Of a DNA stretch of 64,000 nt, positions 46,498-57,516 are shown one piece after another (position 1 is the first letter of the stretch; the number at the start of each line of letters is the position of its first letter). The translations under genes were made by a program, and so were the position numbers. The notes under the pieces are model-generated. The model saw nothing but the letters and a program-made list of their open reading frames with translations. It ran no database searches and was not told where the DNA came from. The stretch is from NCBI RefSeq assembly GCF_031755915.1, contig NC_083387.1, forward strand, positions 18,187,001 through 18,251,000. Direction: 5' to 3'. This stretch comes from Ziziphus jujuba (taxonomy: Eukaryota > Streptophyta > Magnoliopsida > Rosales > Rhamnaceae).

Positions 46498-49400
46498 ATG
46501 GAGGCTGCATTTGTGTCTAAACAACATCAAAAGACACAAAATCAAAAGAAGAATAAGCTTAAGGTCATAAAGGAGAAAGGTGAAACTAGCAAACCCGAGA
46601 GGAAGTCCTATGAACCTTGTCCCCATTGCAAGAAGAAAGGTCATCATCCAAGAAGGTGTTGGTGGAGGCCGGATGCATTTTTCCATAAATGCCAACAAAA
46701 GGGTCATGTGGAGAGAGTATGCAAGGCAAACAAGAAAGATAAGCAACAAGCAAATGTTGCTAAAGATAATGCAAGTGATAGTGAATCCGAAGAGTTGTTT
46801 GTTGCTACTTGTTTTAGTAGCATCAAGAATGATGAAGGATGGATCATTGATAGTGGAGCAACACACCATATGTCTCACAAGCATGAGTGGTTCACAAACT
46901 TGGATAGGAGCAGCCACAACAAAGTCAAAATTGGAAATGGAGCCTTGATGGAAGTGAAAGGCAAAGGAGATGTGGTGATACACACCACCAAAGGTATCAA
47001 AACTATCCATGATGTTCTCTATGTACCTTCTTTATGTGAGAACTTACTTAGTGTAGGTCAAATGCTTGAGAACAAATATGCATTACACTTCTCAAACATG
47101 ACATGCACTATAGTTGATCCACATGGAAATGAATTAATGTGTGTTGGAATGAAGAACAAGAATTTTAGGTTGAATATGGATGAAAATGGTGCATCGGTTG
47201 CATTGAACACCAAAGTTGATAACACCTCTCAACTTTGGCATAAAAGACTAGGCCATGCTAGCTTTAAGTCATTGGTAGGCACACATGAACTTGTTAGAGA
47301 CATGCCATTGGTGGAGAAGCAAGAACATGTGTGTGAAGTGTGTCAAAAAGGAAAGCATACTAGGCTAGCATTTCAATCTTGTTCTTGGAGATCAAAGGAG
47401 AAGTTAGGACTTATACATTCGGATATTTGTGGTCCTATGAGTGTTCCATCCTTAAATGGCAGCAAGTATTTCATAACTTTCATTGATGATTACTCAAGAA
47501 TGTGTTGGGTGTATTTCCTTGAAAGAAAATCACAAGCTTTGGAGAAATTTGTAGAATTTATGAAGTTAGTGCAAAATCAATCCGGTTGCACTATAAAGGT
47601 GTTAAGGACGGACAATGGTGGGGAATACACAAGTGAGGCTTTCAAACAACTTTGTAAGGATCATGGTATAGTTCATCAATTCACTACACCATACACACCA
47701 CAACAAAATGGTGTATGTGAAAGGAAGAACCGTACCATCATGGAGATGGCTAGATGTTTGTTGTTTGAAAGTGGCTTGCCAAAGAAGTTTTGGGCCGAAG
47801 GAGTTAATACATCCATCTACATCCAAAATAGGCTTTACTCCAAGTCTTTGAGTAGTAAAACCCCATTTGAGCTTTGGTTTGGATATAAGCCTTCTCTTGA
47901 TCATCTAAGGGTATTTGGAAGCATTTGTTACATCCTAGTACCACAAGAGAAGAGAGGAAAGCTTGATGAAAGGTCACAAGTTGGTGTCTTGGTTGGCTAT
48001 AGTGATGTGACCAAGGGATATAGAGTGTATAACTTGGAAACCAAGAAACTTGTGATAAGTAGAGATGTGAAAGTTGATGAGGAAGCTAAATGGGTTTGTA
48101 GTAAGGAGGAGTTGGCTAGTATGGATGAAGACAATCGACTTGAAGCTCATGATAATGATGAGGAACAAGGAAATGATGAAGGTGCTGCCCATGATGATGA
48201 ATATGATGAGAATGAGCTAGAAATCTCCATAGGGGCTGATTTGGAGATTGGTGATGGTGTGAGAGGCACAAGACCTCTTAATGAGATTTATGAAAGGTGT
48301 AATGTGGCATTGAGTGATCCAATCAATGTCCATGAGGCTATGGCAAGAAAAGAGTGGAGACAAGCCATGCAATATGAAATCGATGTGATAAACAAGAATG
48401 ACACTTGGAGCTTGGTAACAAAACCGAAGGGAAAGAATGCTATTGGGGTGAAGTGGATCTTTAGGACCAAGTACAATCCGGATGGGTCCATAAATAAGCA
48501 CAATGCAAGGCTTGTTGTCAAAGGATATGCACAACAAGCCGGTGTGGATTATGGAGAGACTTTTGCACCGGTTGCAAGGATGGAAACCATAAGACTTATT
48601 TTTGCAATTTCGGCACAAAAGTCTTGGAAAGTATATCACCTTGATGTGAAGTCAGCCTTCTTGAATGGAATATTGAAGGAGGAGGTCTATGTTATGCAAC
48701 CCGAAGGTTTTGTGAAGAAAGGAAGTGAAGAGAAGGTATACAAGCTACACAAGGCCTTGTATGGCCTTAAACAACCTCCTAAGGCATGGTATGCCAAGAT
48801 AGATGGTTTTTTGACAAAGCATGGATTTAGGAGGAGTCCTAATGAGCCTACATTGTATATTAGGACTCATGGTTGCATGGTGTTGGTGTCTCTTTATGTT
48901 GATGACCTCCTAGTGACCGGTGGTAATGAGAAAGAAGTGAGCAACTTCAAAGGTGAGCTAGAATTGAACTTTGAGATGTCTAGCCTTGGAGAGATGAAAT
49001 ACTTTCTTGGAATTGAAGTTGTCCAATCATCCAAGGGCATCTTCATATCTCAAGAAAGCTATGTGAAGGAGTTGCTCAAGAAGTTTGACATGGAGGATTG
49101 TAATAGCGTTGCCACACCTATGAATGAAGGCACCAAGTTGGTGAAGGATAATGATTCTCCAAAGGTAAATCCTTCCATCTATAGAAGTTTAATTGGTAGC
49201 CTTTTATATGTATGCTCTACTAGACCGGATATCATGTTTAGTGTGGCTGTTTTGTCAAGATTTATGCATAGTCCATCACAAAATCATCTTAGTTGTGCAA
49301 AAAGAATCCTAAGGTATTTGAAAGGTACTAGTGATTTTGGTATATGGTACAAGGATGGCATGAATGAAGCTTTGCTTGGTTATAGTGATAGTGATTGGGC

Positions 49401-49857
49401 TGGTTCTTTGGATGATAGCAAAAGCACATCGGGCTACATTTACACTCTTGGAAATGGTCCTTTCTTATGGAATTCCAAGAAGCAACAAACCGTTGCACAA
49501 AGCACCGCGGAAGCCGAGTATATTGCTTGCTCAAGTTGTGCTAATCAAGGTGTTTGGCTTAGGAAATTATTGGAGGACTTGAGCTTGAAGCAAGAGGAAG
49601 CCACGGTAATATTGTGTGACAATACTTCAGCAATAGCAATTGCACAAAATCCAGTCCAACATGGGAGGACCAAGCACATACCGGTCAAGTATCATTCCTT
49701 AAGGGAATTTGAAGCAAGTGGTGAAGTGAAGTTGGAGTATGTGACTTCCGAGGAGAACTTGGCGGATATCTTCACCAAGCCATTGGGAAAGAAGAGATTT
49801 GAGATATTGAGAGGACTTCTCAACGTCTCATACAAAATTGCCAAGGAGGAGTGTTGA
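46498..49857 (+). CDS. Copia pol polyprotein, unit 1
   Basis: 1119 aa, open throughout and in the same frame as gag. Residues 41-54 are an intact CCHC zinc knuckle (CPHCKKKGHHPRRC). A second knuckle (62-75) has Phe at the first Cys position. Protease: DSGA at 118-121. GAG-pre-integrase: LWHKRLGHAS. Integrase triad D309 (HSDICGP), D372 (TDNGGEY) and E408 (GVCERKN), with the expected 35 residues between the last two. Reverse transcriptase: LDVKSAFLNG and YVDD at 800-803. RNase H: DSDWAGSLDDSKSTSGY and CDNTSAIAIAQNP. The ATG at 46498 is simply the first Met after the gag stop; no separate start is expected. Catalytic motifs look intact, so the enzymes could work if translated past the stop. Confidence 0.92.
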   Translation: MEAAFVSKQHQKTQNQKKNKLKVIKEKGETSKPERKSYEPCPHCKKKGHHPRRCWWRPDAFFHKCQQKGHVERVCKANKKDKQQANVAKDNASDSESEELFVATCFSSIKNDEGWIIDSGATHHMSHKHEWFTNLDRSSHNKVKIGNGALMEVKGKGDVVIHTTKGIKTIHDVLYVPSLCENLLSVGQMLENKYALHFSNMTCTIVDPHGNELMCVGMKNKNFRLNMDENGASVALNTKVDNTSQLWHKRLGHASFKSLVGTHELVRDMPLVEKQEHVCEVCQKGKHTRLAFQSCSWRSKEKLGLIHSDICGPMSVPSLNGSKYFITFIDDYSRMCWVYFLERKSQALEKFVEFMKLVQNQSGCTIKVLRTDNGGEYTSEAFKQLCKDHGIVHQFTTPYTPQQNGVCERKNRTIMEMARCLLFESGLPKKFWAEGVNTSIYIQNRLYSKSLSSKTPFELWFGYKPSLDHLRVFGSICYILVPQEKRGKLDERSQVGVLVGYSDVTKGYRVYNLETKKLVISRDVKVDEEAKWVCSKEELASMDEDNRLEAHDNDEEQGNDEGAAHDDEYDENELEISIGADLEIGDGVRGTRPLNEIYERCNVALSDPINVHEAMARKEWRQAMQYEIDVINKNDTWSLVTKPKGKNAIGVKWIFRTKYNPDGSINKHNARLVVKGYAQQAGVDYGETFAPVARMETIRLIFAISAQKSWKVYHLDVKSAFLNGILKEEVYVMQPEGFVKKGSEEKVYKLHKALYGLKQPPKAWYAKIDGFLTKHGFRRSPNEPTLYIRTHGCMVLVSLYVDDLLVTGGNEKEVSNFKGELELNFEMSSLGEMKYFLGIEVVQSSKGIFISQESYVKELLKKFDMEDCNSVATPMNEGTKLVKDNDSPKVNPSIYRSLIGSLLYVCSTRPDIMFSVAVLSRFMHSPSQNHLSCAKRILRYLKGTSDFGIWYKDGMNEALLGYSDSDWAGSLDDSKSTSGYIYTLGNGPFLWNSKKQQTVAQSTAEAEYIACSSCANQGVWLRKLLEDLSLKQEEATVILCDNTSAIAIAQNPVQHGRTKHIPVKYHSLREFEASGEVKLEYVTSEENLADIFTKPLGKKRFEILRGLLNVSYKIAKEEC

Positions 49858-50891
49858 AGTGTGGCAATTTTGCCACTTGATGGTGCATGTCACCGGCTAG
49901 CATGCACACCTTGGTATCAAATCATTTCCTTTTATGAGTTTATATATATTTTTTTGTATGTTTTAATTTATGCAAGGTATATTTTGATAATGTTTTGTGC
50001 CTAAGTTATGTATGCAAAAGTATAGGCAAAATTATGCACAAAAGAGTAGGAATGTTATGCTTGAAATGCCTATGGTGCTGGATTCATAATTTCCAGCAAC
50101 ATAGTTCCACTATTTATCTTATATCTCAGGTTGCAAATGGATGTTTGGGCTGAAATTTTGAGGGATGTCTACAGACATATATAGAAGACTATGGTTCAAA
50201 TTTCAGATCCAAATTACATGGGAAAGTCCATTTTCTATTCCAAACAGATTGCTGTATCTGATGGGCCCAGTATGCAGAGTATGGGTCAGCTTTGGAGCTG
50301 TTTGGCCCATGATCCGGTTCCAGAACTTTCCTAGCTCTTGGAACAATATTTATTGATAACCAAGGATGCTTCAAACCAAGTTTCATAAGCAGATAGAAAG
50401 GGGAACTAAGTAGGTGAAGCTAGTTTGGTTGTTCACCCAAACTAGTTAAACAATAGGAACTTAGTTCAAAACCATGTGCCACTTTTTACTATATTTGGAA
50501 TAGACATGTTGCAGCTGGTTTTTGACTCTTTTGTGTATGAAAAGTTAGGTGTTGACCATTTTATTTTTAAATTTCAAATACTTTACTCATTTTGTAAGCT
50601 CACATGCTTGGCATGTGTGAACTAGTTGTAATTTCAAGCTTATATTGTAAAATGAATGAAATGGCTACACATCTAAGCCTTATTTTCAAAAAAGCCAACG
50701 TGTTCCTCTTCTTCTTATCTCTTCTTCAACACCTTAGAACACTTTAGGAACCCTAAAAACCAGAAAACACCATAACCAAAACCTAAAAACACAACTCACT
50801 CACAACCATTCCCAAGAGCATCACCAAAAGCTTGCTTGTTGCTAACACTTCAAGCTAGCTTGCTCTTGGTCATAACCTTCTCACCCCAACA
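49852..50891 (+). repeat. Copia LTR, full length, second copy
   Basis: Same sequence by eye as 43853-44892, including TGTTGAAG start and CCCCAACA end. It is the 3' LTR of unit 1. Confidence 0.92.
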
Positions 50892-51518
50892 CACGTCACC
50901 ACTAAAATGAGGGAAAAAAAATGTTCACCCTTTTTAAAATACAAAATTTTAGGATTTTTTTTTTTGAAAAATAACCCCAGTCCAAATCACAAGTTGAAAT
51001 ATAGCAATTTTTTTTTTTTTTTTTTTTATAAAACTAGCCAACTTTTGTTCTATCTGGACAAAAATGCCTATTATTTGGTTTTTTTTTTCTTTATTTTTGT
51101 TGGTTTTTTTTCCTTACTTTCCCTTACCCTTTCAAAATGCAGCTTAAGTTTTTTTTTGGTTGGTTTTTTTTCCTTACTTTTCCCTTTCCCTTTCAAAATG
51201 CAGCTTAAGTTTTTTTTTTTTTTTTTTTCTCTCTACTTTCCCTTTTGAAAAAAATCATCGCCGTTGCCGCTTCAAACAAAATTGTCCTCCTGGTCACCAG
51301 CGTCATCCTTGCCCCATCGTTGTCCCACCAAAAGACATGTGGCCAGTGCGAATGCTCTCAGCTCTCCACTTTGGTTCTTTCGTTTTCCTCTTCCCCCACT
51401 CGTCTGATGATGAATAATGAACTACACTCATACGTTGATGATAGCTTGTAGATCTCGCTGTAGCTACGCCTTTTGTGTTTTTAACACTCTCATCGGTTTA
51501 TTAGAAAATAAGATATCT
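50892..51518 (+). repeat. Co-duplicated flank (copy 2)
   Basis: Repeat of 44893-45519, ending GATATCT and joining the truncated LTR of unit 2 at the same junction. Confidence 0.9.
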
Positions 51519-51735
51519 AAGCCTTATTTTCAAAAAAGCCAACGTGTTCCTCTTCTTCTTATCTCTTCTTCAACACCTTAGAACACTTTAGGAACCCTAA
51601 AAACCAGAAAACACCATAACCAAAACCTAAAAACACAACTCACTCACAACCATTCCCAAGAGCATCACCAAAAGCTTGCTTGTTGCTAACACTTCAAGCT
51701 AGCTTGCTCTTGGTCATAACCTTCTCACCCCAACA
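51519..51735 (+). repeat. Truncated copia 5' LTR of unit 2
   Basis: Same 217-bp LTR end as at 45520-45736, starting at the identical breakpoint AAGCCTTATTTTC. Confidence 0.9.
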
Positions 51736-51869
51736 AAGTGGTATCAGAGCAAGGCACATTTTTGTGAGATTTGTGAGGTTTTTGGGCTGGTTCGTTCCTT
51801 GAGAGTGAAGAGATACTTGAAATCACAAATATATTTTCATATTCCTTCATACTAGAAAGCAACATTCAC

Positions 51870-52469
51870 ATGGCTTCTTCAAGTTTTTCAACTCCTTCTC
51901 CTCCTATCTTCAATGGGGAGAACTACAACATTTGGAGTATCAAGATGCAAGCCTACTTGAAGGCTTATGGTCTTTGGGAGGTCACCATAAATCCCCAAGA
52001 ACCCGAGCCTTTGAGACAAGGGGCAACGGTCAACCAAATCAAGCACCATGAGGAGGAATTGGCTAAATGTTTCAAGGCTCTCACCGCCATTCATTCTTGT
52101 ATTAGTGATACCATTTTCACAAGGATAATGGCATGTGAGAGTGCCAAAGAAGCTTGGGACAAACTTCAAGATGAGTTCCAAGGGAGTGCAAGGACAAGGC
52201 AAATGCAAATCCTTAACCTAAGGAGGGAGTTTGAGACCATCAAGATGAAAGACAAAGAAACGGTTAAGGAGTTCACCATAAGGCTTCTTAATGTGGTGAA
52301 TCAAATTAGGGTGCTAGGTGAAAGATTAAGTGACCAAAGGATTGTAGAGAAGGTGTTGGTCTCCTTGCCCGAGAGGTTTGAAGCTAAGATATCTTCATTG
52401 GAGGAGTCAAGGAACCTAAATGAAATTTCCTTGACCGAGTTGGTGAATGCCTTGCAAGCTACGGAGTAA
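51870..52469 (+). CDS. Copia gag, unit 2 (ends at the same in-frame stop)
   Basis: 199 aa identical to the unit 1 gag, with the same TAA at 52467-52469. The shared stop shows that the mutation came before the tandem duplication. Confidence 0.9.
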   Translation: MASSSFSTPSPPIFNGENYNIWSIKMQAYLKAYGLWEVTINPQEPEPLRQGATVNQIKHHEEELAKCFKALTAIHSCISDTIFTRIMACESAKEAWDKLQDEFQGSARTRQMQILNLRREFETIKMKDKETVKEFTIRLLNVVNQIRVLGERLSDQRIVEKVLVSLPERFEAKISSLEESRNLNEISLTELVNALQATE

Positions 52470-52496
52470 AGGAGGAGGATTAGACATGAAGAATCA

Positions 52497-55400
52497 ATGG
52501 AGGCTGCATTTGTGTCTAAACAACATCAAAAGACACAAAATCAAAAGAAGAATAAGCTTAAGGTCATAAAGGAGAAAGGTGAAACTAGCAAACCCGAGAG
52601 GAAGTCCTATGAACCTTGTCCCCATTGCAAGAAGAAAGGTCATCATCCAAGAAGGTGTTGGTGGAGGCCGGATGCATTTTTCCATAAATGCCAACAAAAG
52701 GGTCATGTGGAGAGAGTATGCAAGGCAAACAAGAAAGATAAGCAACAAGCAAATGTTGCTAAAGATAATGCAAGTGATAGTGAATCCGAAGAGTTGTTTG
52801 TTGCTACTTGTTTTAGTAGCATCAAGAATGATGAAGGATGGATCATTGATAGTGGAGCAACACACCATATGTCTCACAAGCATGAGTGGTTCACAAACTT
52901 GGATAGGAGCAGCCACAACAAAGTCAAAATTGGAAATGGAGCCTTGATGGAAGTGAAAGGCAAAGGAGATGTGGTGATACACACCACCAAAGGTATCAAA
53001 ACTATCCATGATGTTCTCTATGTACCTTCTTTATGTGAGAACTTACTTAGTGTAGGTCAAATGCTTGAGAACAAATATGCATTACACTTCTCAAACATGA
53101 CATGCACTATAGTTGATCCACATGGAAATGAATTAATGTGTGTTGGAATGAAGAACAAGAATTTTAGGTTGAATATGGATGAAAATGGTGCATCGGTTGC
53201 ATTGAACACCAAAGTTGATAACACCTCTCAACTTTGGCATAAAAGACTAGGCCATGCTAGCTTTAAGTCATTGGTAGGCACACATGAACTTGTTAGAGAC
53301 ATGCCATTGGTGGAGAAGCAAGAACATGTGTGTGAAGTGTGTCAAAAAGGAAAGCATACTAGGCTAGCATTTCAATCTTGTTCTTGGAGATCAAAGGAGA
53401 AGTTAGGACTTATACATTCGGATATTTGTGGTCCTATGAGTGTTCCATCCTTAAATGGCAGCAAGTATTTCATAACTTTCATTGATGATTACTCAAGAAT
53501 GTGTTGGGTGTATTTCCTTGAAAGAAAATCACAAGCTTTGGAGAAATTTGTAGAATTTATGAAGTTAGTGCAAAATCAATCCGGTTGCACTATAAAGGTG
53601 TTAAGGACGGACAATGGTGGGGAATACACAAGTGAGGCTTTCAAACAACTTTGTAAGGATCATGGTATAGTTCATCAATTCACTACACCATACACACCAC
53701 AACAAAATGGTGTATGTGAAAGGAAGAACCGTACCATCATGGAGATGGCTAGATGTTTGTTGTTTGAAAGTGGCTTGCCAAAGAAGTTTTGGGCCGAAGG
53801 AGTTAATACATCCATCTACATCCAAAATAGGCTTTACTCCAAGTCTTTGAGTAGTAAAACCCCATTTGAGCTTTGGTTTGGATATAAGCCTTCTCTTGAT
53901 CATCTAAGGGTATTTGGAAGCATTTGTTACATCCTAGTACCACAAGAGAAGAGAGGAAAGCTTGATGAAAGGTCACAAGTTGGTGTCTTGGTTGGCTATA
54001 GTGATGTGACCAAGGGATATAGAGTGTATAACTTGGAAACCAAGAAACTTGTGATAAGTAGAGATGTGAAAGTTGATGAGGAAGCTAAATGGGTTTGTAG
54101 TAAGGAGGAGTTGGCTAGTATGGATGAAGACAATCGACTTGAAGCTCATGATAATGATGAGGAACAAGGAAATGATGAAGGTGCTGCCCATGATGATGAA
54201 TATGATGAGAATGAGCTAGAAATCTCCATAGGGGCTGATTTGGAGATTGGTGATGGTGTGAGAGGCACAAGACCTCTTAATGAGATTTATGAAAGGTGTA
54301 ATGTGGCATTGAGTGATCCAATCAATGTCCATGAGGCTATGGCAAGAAAAGAGTGGAGACAAGCCATGCAATATGAAATCGATGTGATAAACAAGAATGA
54401 CACTTGGAGCTTGGTAACAAAACCGAAGGGAAAGAATGCTATTGGGGTGAAGTGGATCTTTAGGACCAAGTACAATCCGGATGGGTCCATAAATAAGCAC
54501 AATGCAAGGCTTGTTGTCAAAGGATATGCACAACAAGCCGGTGTGGATTATGGAGAGACTTTTGCACCGGTTGCAAGGATGGAAACCATAAGACTTCTTT
54601 TTGCAATTTCGGCACAAAAGTCTTGGAAAGTATATCACCTTGATGTGAAGTCAGCCTTCTTGAATGGAATATTGAAGGAGGAGGTCTATGTTATGCAACC
54701 CGAAGGTTTTGTGAAGAAAGGAAGTGAAGAGAAGGTATACAAGCTACACAAGGCCTTGTATGGCCTTAAACAACCTCCTAAGGCATGGTATGCCAAGATA
54801 GATGGTTTTTTGACAAAGCATGGATTTAGGAGGAGTCCTAATGAGCCTACATTGTATATTAGGACTCATGGTTGCATGGTGTTGGTGTCTCTTTATGTTG
54901 ATGACCTCCTAGTGACCGGTGGTAATGAGAAAGAAGTGAGCAACTTCAAAGGTGAGCTAGAATTGAACTTTGAGATGTCTAGCCTTGGAGAGATGAAATA
55001 CTTTCTTGGAATTGAAGTTGTCCAATCATCCAAGGGCATCTTCATATCTCAAGAAAGCTATGTGAAGGAGTTGCTCAAGAAGTTTGACATGGAGGATTGT
55101 AATAGCGTTGCCACACCTATGAATGAAGGCACCAAGTTGGTGAAGGATAATGATTCTCCAAAGGTAAATCCTTCCATCTATAGAAGTTTAATTGGTAGCC
55201 TTTTATATGTATGCTCTACTAGACCGGATATCATGTTTAGTGTGGCTGTTTTGTCAAGATTTATGCATAGTCCATCACAAAATCATCTTAGTTGTGCAAA
55301 AAGAATCCTAAGGTATTTGAAAGGTACTAGTGATTTTGGTATATGGTACAAGGATGGCATGAATGAAGCTTTGCTTGGTTATAGTGATAGTGATTGGGCT

Positions 55401-55856
55401 GGTTCTTTGGATGATAGCAAAAGCACATCGGGCTACATTTACACTCTTGGAAATGGTCCTTTCTTATGGAATTCCAAGAAGCAACAAACCGTTGCACAAA
55501 GCACCGCGGAAGCCGAGTATATTGCTTGCTCAAGTTGTGCTAATCAAGGTGTTTGGCTTAGGAAATTATTGGAGGACTTGAGCTTGAAGCAAGAGGAAGC
55601 CACGGTAATATTGTGTGACAATACTTCAGCAATAGCAATTGCACAAAATCCAGTCCAACATGGGAGGACCAAGCACATACCGGTCAAGTATCATTCCTTA
55701 AGGGAATTTGAAGCAAGTGGTGAAGTGAAGTTGGAGTATGTGACTTCCGAGGAGAACTTGGCGGATATCTTCACCAAGCCATTGGGAAAGAAGAGATTTG
55801 AGATATTGAGAGGACTTCTCAACGTCTCATACAAAATTGCCAAGGAGGAGTGTTGA
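52497..55856 (+). CDS. Copia pol polyprotein, unit 2
   Basis: 1119 aa, identical to the unit 1 pol except for one residue in the reverse transcriptase region (METIRLLFA here, METIRLIFA in unit 1), caused by C at 54597. Integrase, reverse transcriptase and RNase H motifs are unchanged, and so is the degenerate second zinc knuckle. Leu is probably the ancestral residue, since LLFA is common at this place in copia polymerases, but this is from memory of the family. Confidence 0.92.
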   Translation: MEAAFVSKQHQKTQNQKKNKLKVIKEKGETSKPERKSYEPCPHCKKKGHHPRRCWWRPDAFFHKCQQKGHVERVCKANKKDKQQANVAKDNASDSESEELFVATCFSSIKNDEGWIIDSGATHHMSHKHEWFTNLDRSSHNKVKIGNGALMEVKGKGDVVIHTTKGIKTIHDVLYVPSLCENLLSVGQMLENKYALHFSNMTCTIVDPHGNELMCVGMKNKNFRLNMDENGASVALNTKVDNTSQLWHKRLGHASFKSLVGTHELVRDMPLVEKQEHVCEVCQKGKHTRLAFQSCSWRSKEKLGLIHSDICGPMSVPSLNGSKYFITFIDDYSRMCWVYFLERKSQALEKFVEFMKLVQNQSGCTIKVLRTDNGGEYTSEAFKQLCKDHGIVHQFTTPYTPQQNGVCERKNRTIMEMARCLLFESGLPKKFWAEGVNTSIYIQNRLYSKSLSSKTPFELWFGYKPSLDHLRVFGSICYILVPQEKRGKLDERSQVGVLVGYSDVTKGYRVYNLETKKLVISRDVKVDEEAKWVCSKEELASMDEDNRLEAHDNDEEQGNDEGAAHDDEYDENELEISIGADLEIGDGVRGTRPLNEIYERCNVALSDPINVHEAMARKEWRQAMQYEIDVINKNDTWSLVTKPKGKNAIGVKWIFRTKYNPDGSINKHNARLVVKGYAQQAGVDYGETFAPVARMETIRLLFAISAQKSWKVYHLDVKSAFLNGILKEEVYVMQPEGFVKKGSEEKVYKLHKALYGLKQPPKAWYAKIDGFLTKHGFRRSPNEPTLYIRTHGCMVLVSLYVDDLLVTGGNEKEVSNFKGELELNFEMSSLGEMKYFLGIEVVQSSKGIFISQESYVKELLKKFDMEDCNSVATPMNEGTKLVKDNDSPKVNPSIYRSLIGSLLYVCSTRPDIMFSVAVLSRFMHSPSQNHLSCAKRILRYLKGTSDFGIWYKDGMNEALLGYSDSDWAGSLDDSKSTSGYIYTLGNGPFLWNSKKQQTVAQSTAEAEYIACSSCANQGVWLRKLLEDLSLKQEEATVILCDNTSAIAIAQNPVQHGRTKHIPVKYHSLREFEASGEVKLEYVTSEENLADIFTKPLGKKRFEILRGLLNVSYKIAKEEC

Positions 55857-56890
55857 AGTGTGGCAATTTTGCCACTTGATGGTGCATGTCACCGGCTAGC
55901 ATGCACACCTTGGTATCAAATCATTTCCTTTTATGAGTTTATATATATTTTTTTGTATGTTTTAATTTATGCAAGGTATATTTTGATAATGTTTTGTGCC
56001 TAAGTTATGTATGCAAAAGTATAGGCAAAATTATGCACAAAAGAGTAGGAATGTTATGCTTGAAATGCCTATGGTGCTGGATTCATAATTTCCAGCAACA
56101 TAGTTCCACTATTTATCTTATATCTCAGGTTGCAAATGGATGTTTGGGCTGAAATTTTGAGGGATGTCTACAGACATATATAGAAGACTATGGTTCAAAT
56201 TTCAGATCCAAATTACATGGGAAAGTCCATTTTCTATTCCAAACAGATTGCTGTATCTGATGGGCCCAGTATGCAGAGTATGGGTCAGCTTTGGAGCTGT
56301 TTGGCCCATGATCCGGTTCCAGAACTTTCCTAGCTCTTGGAACAATATTTATTGATAACCAAGGATGCTTCAAACCAAGTTTCATAAGCAGATAGAAAGG
56401 GGAACTAAGTAGGTGAAGCTAGTTTGGTTGTTCACCCAAACTAGTTAAACAATAGGAACTTAGTTCAAAACCATGTGCCACTTTTTACTATATTTGGAAT
56501 AGACATGTTGCAGCTGGTTTTTGACTCTTTTGTGTATGAAAAGTTAGGTGTTGACCATTTTATTTTTAAATTTCAAATACTTTACTCATTTTGTAAGCTC
56601 ACATGCTTGGCATGTGTGAACTAGTTGTAATTTCAAGCTTATATTGTAAAATGAATGAAATGGCTACACATCTAAGCCTTATTTTCAAAAAAGCCAACGT
56701 GTTCCTCTTCTTCTTATCTCTTCTTCAACACCTTAGAACACTTTAGGAACCCTAAAAACCAGAAAACACCATAACCAAAACCTAAAAACACAACTCACTC
56801 ACAACCATTCCCAAGAGCATCACCAAAAGCTTGCTTGTTGCTAACACTTCAAGCTAGCTTGCTCTTGGTCATAACCTTCTCACCCCAACA
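55851..56890 (+). repeat. Copia LTR, full length, third copy
   Basis: Begins TGTTGAAG and ends CCCCAACA. It is the 3' LTR of unit 2, followed by the flank that runs into unique DNA. Confidence 0.92.
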
Positions 56891-57516
56891 CACGTCACCA
56901 CTAAAATGAGGGAAAAAAAATGTTCACCCTTTTTAAAATACAAAATTTTAGGATTTTTTTTTTTGAAAAATAACCCCAGTCCAAATCACAAGTTGAAATA
57001 TAGCAATTTTTTTTTTTTTTTTTTTATAAAACTAGCCAACTTTTGTTCTATCTGGACAAAAATGCCTATTATTTGGTTTTTTTTTTCTTTATTTTTGTTG
57101 GTTTTTTTTCCTTACTTTCCCTTACCCTTTCAAAATGCAGCTTAAGTTTTTTTTTGGTTGGTTTTTTTTCCTTACTTTTCCCTTTCCCTTTCAAAATGCA
57201 GCTTAAGTTTTTTTTTTTTTTTTTTTCTCTCTACTTTCCCTTTTGAAAAAAATCATCGCCGTTGCCGCTTCAAACAAAATTGTCCTCCTGGTCACCAGCG
57301 TCATCCTTGCCCCATCGTTGTCCCACCAAAAGACATGTGGCCAGTGCGAATGCTCTCAGCTCTCCACTTTGGTTCTTTCGTTTTCCTCTTCCCCCACTCG
57401 TCTGATGATGAATAATGAACTACACTCATACGTTGATGATAGCTTGTAGATCTCGCTGTAGCTACGCCTTTTGTGTTTTTAACACTCTCATCGGTTTATT
57501 AGAAAATAAGATATCT
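56891..57516 (+). repeat. Original 3' flank (copy 3), continuous with unique DNA
   Basis: Same as the two other flank copies up to GATATCT at 57516, but then continues with GCCCCAAAAAAATAT instead of LTR sequence. This is therefore the undisturbed flank and shows where the duplicated unit ends. One T fewer in the T-run near 57007 gives 626 bp. Confidence 0.88.

Larger units (their letters stand above)
42886..57516 (+). mobile_element. Tandem array of a Ty1/copia retrotransposon (one truncated and two 6-kb units)
   Basis: A 5'-truncated copy (42886-45519) is followed by unit 1 (45520-51518, 5999 bp) and unit 2 (51519-57516, 5998 bp). Each unit has a 217-bp LTR 3' end, primer site, gag, pol, a full 1040-bp LTR and about 627 bp of flanking DNA. 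By eye, units 1 and 2 differ by one base (A at 48598 versus C at 54597) and one T in a T-run (20 versus 19 near 57007). Domain order (integrase before reverse transcriptase) identifies Ty1/copia. Confidence 0.92.

Noticed and set aside
46495..49534. Long antisense frames opposite copia pol (repeated in unit 2)
   Set aside because: They mirror the coding strand, have no recognisable domains and duplicate exactly with the units.
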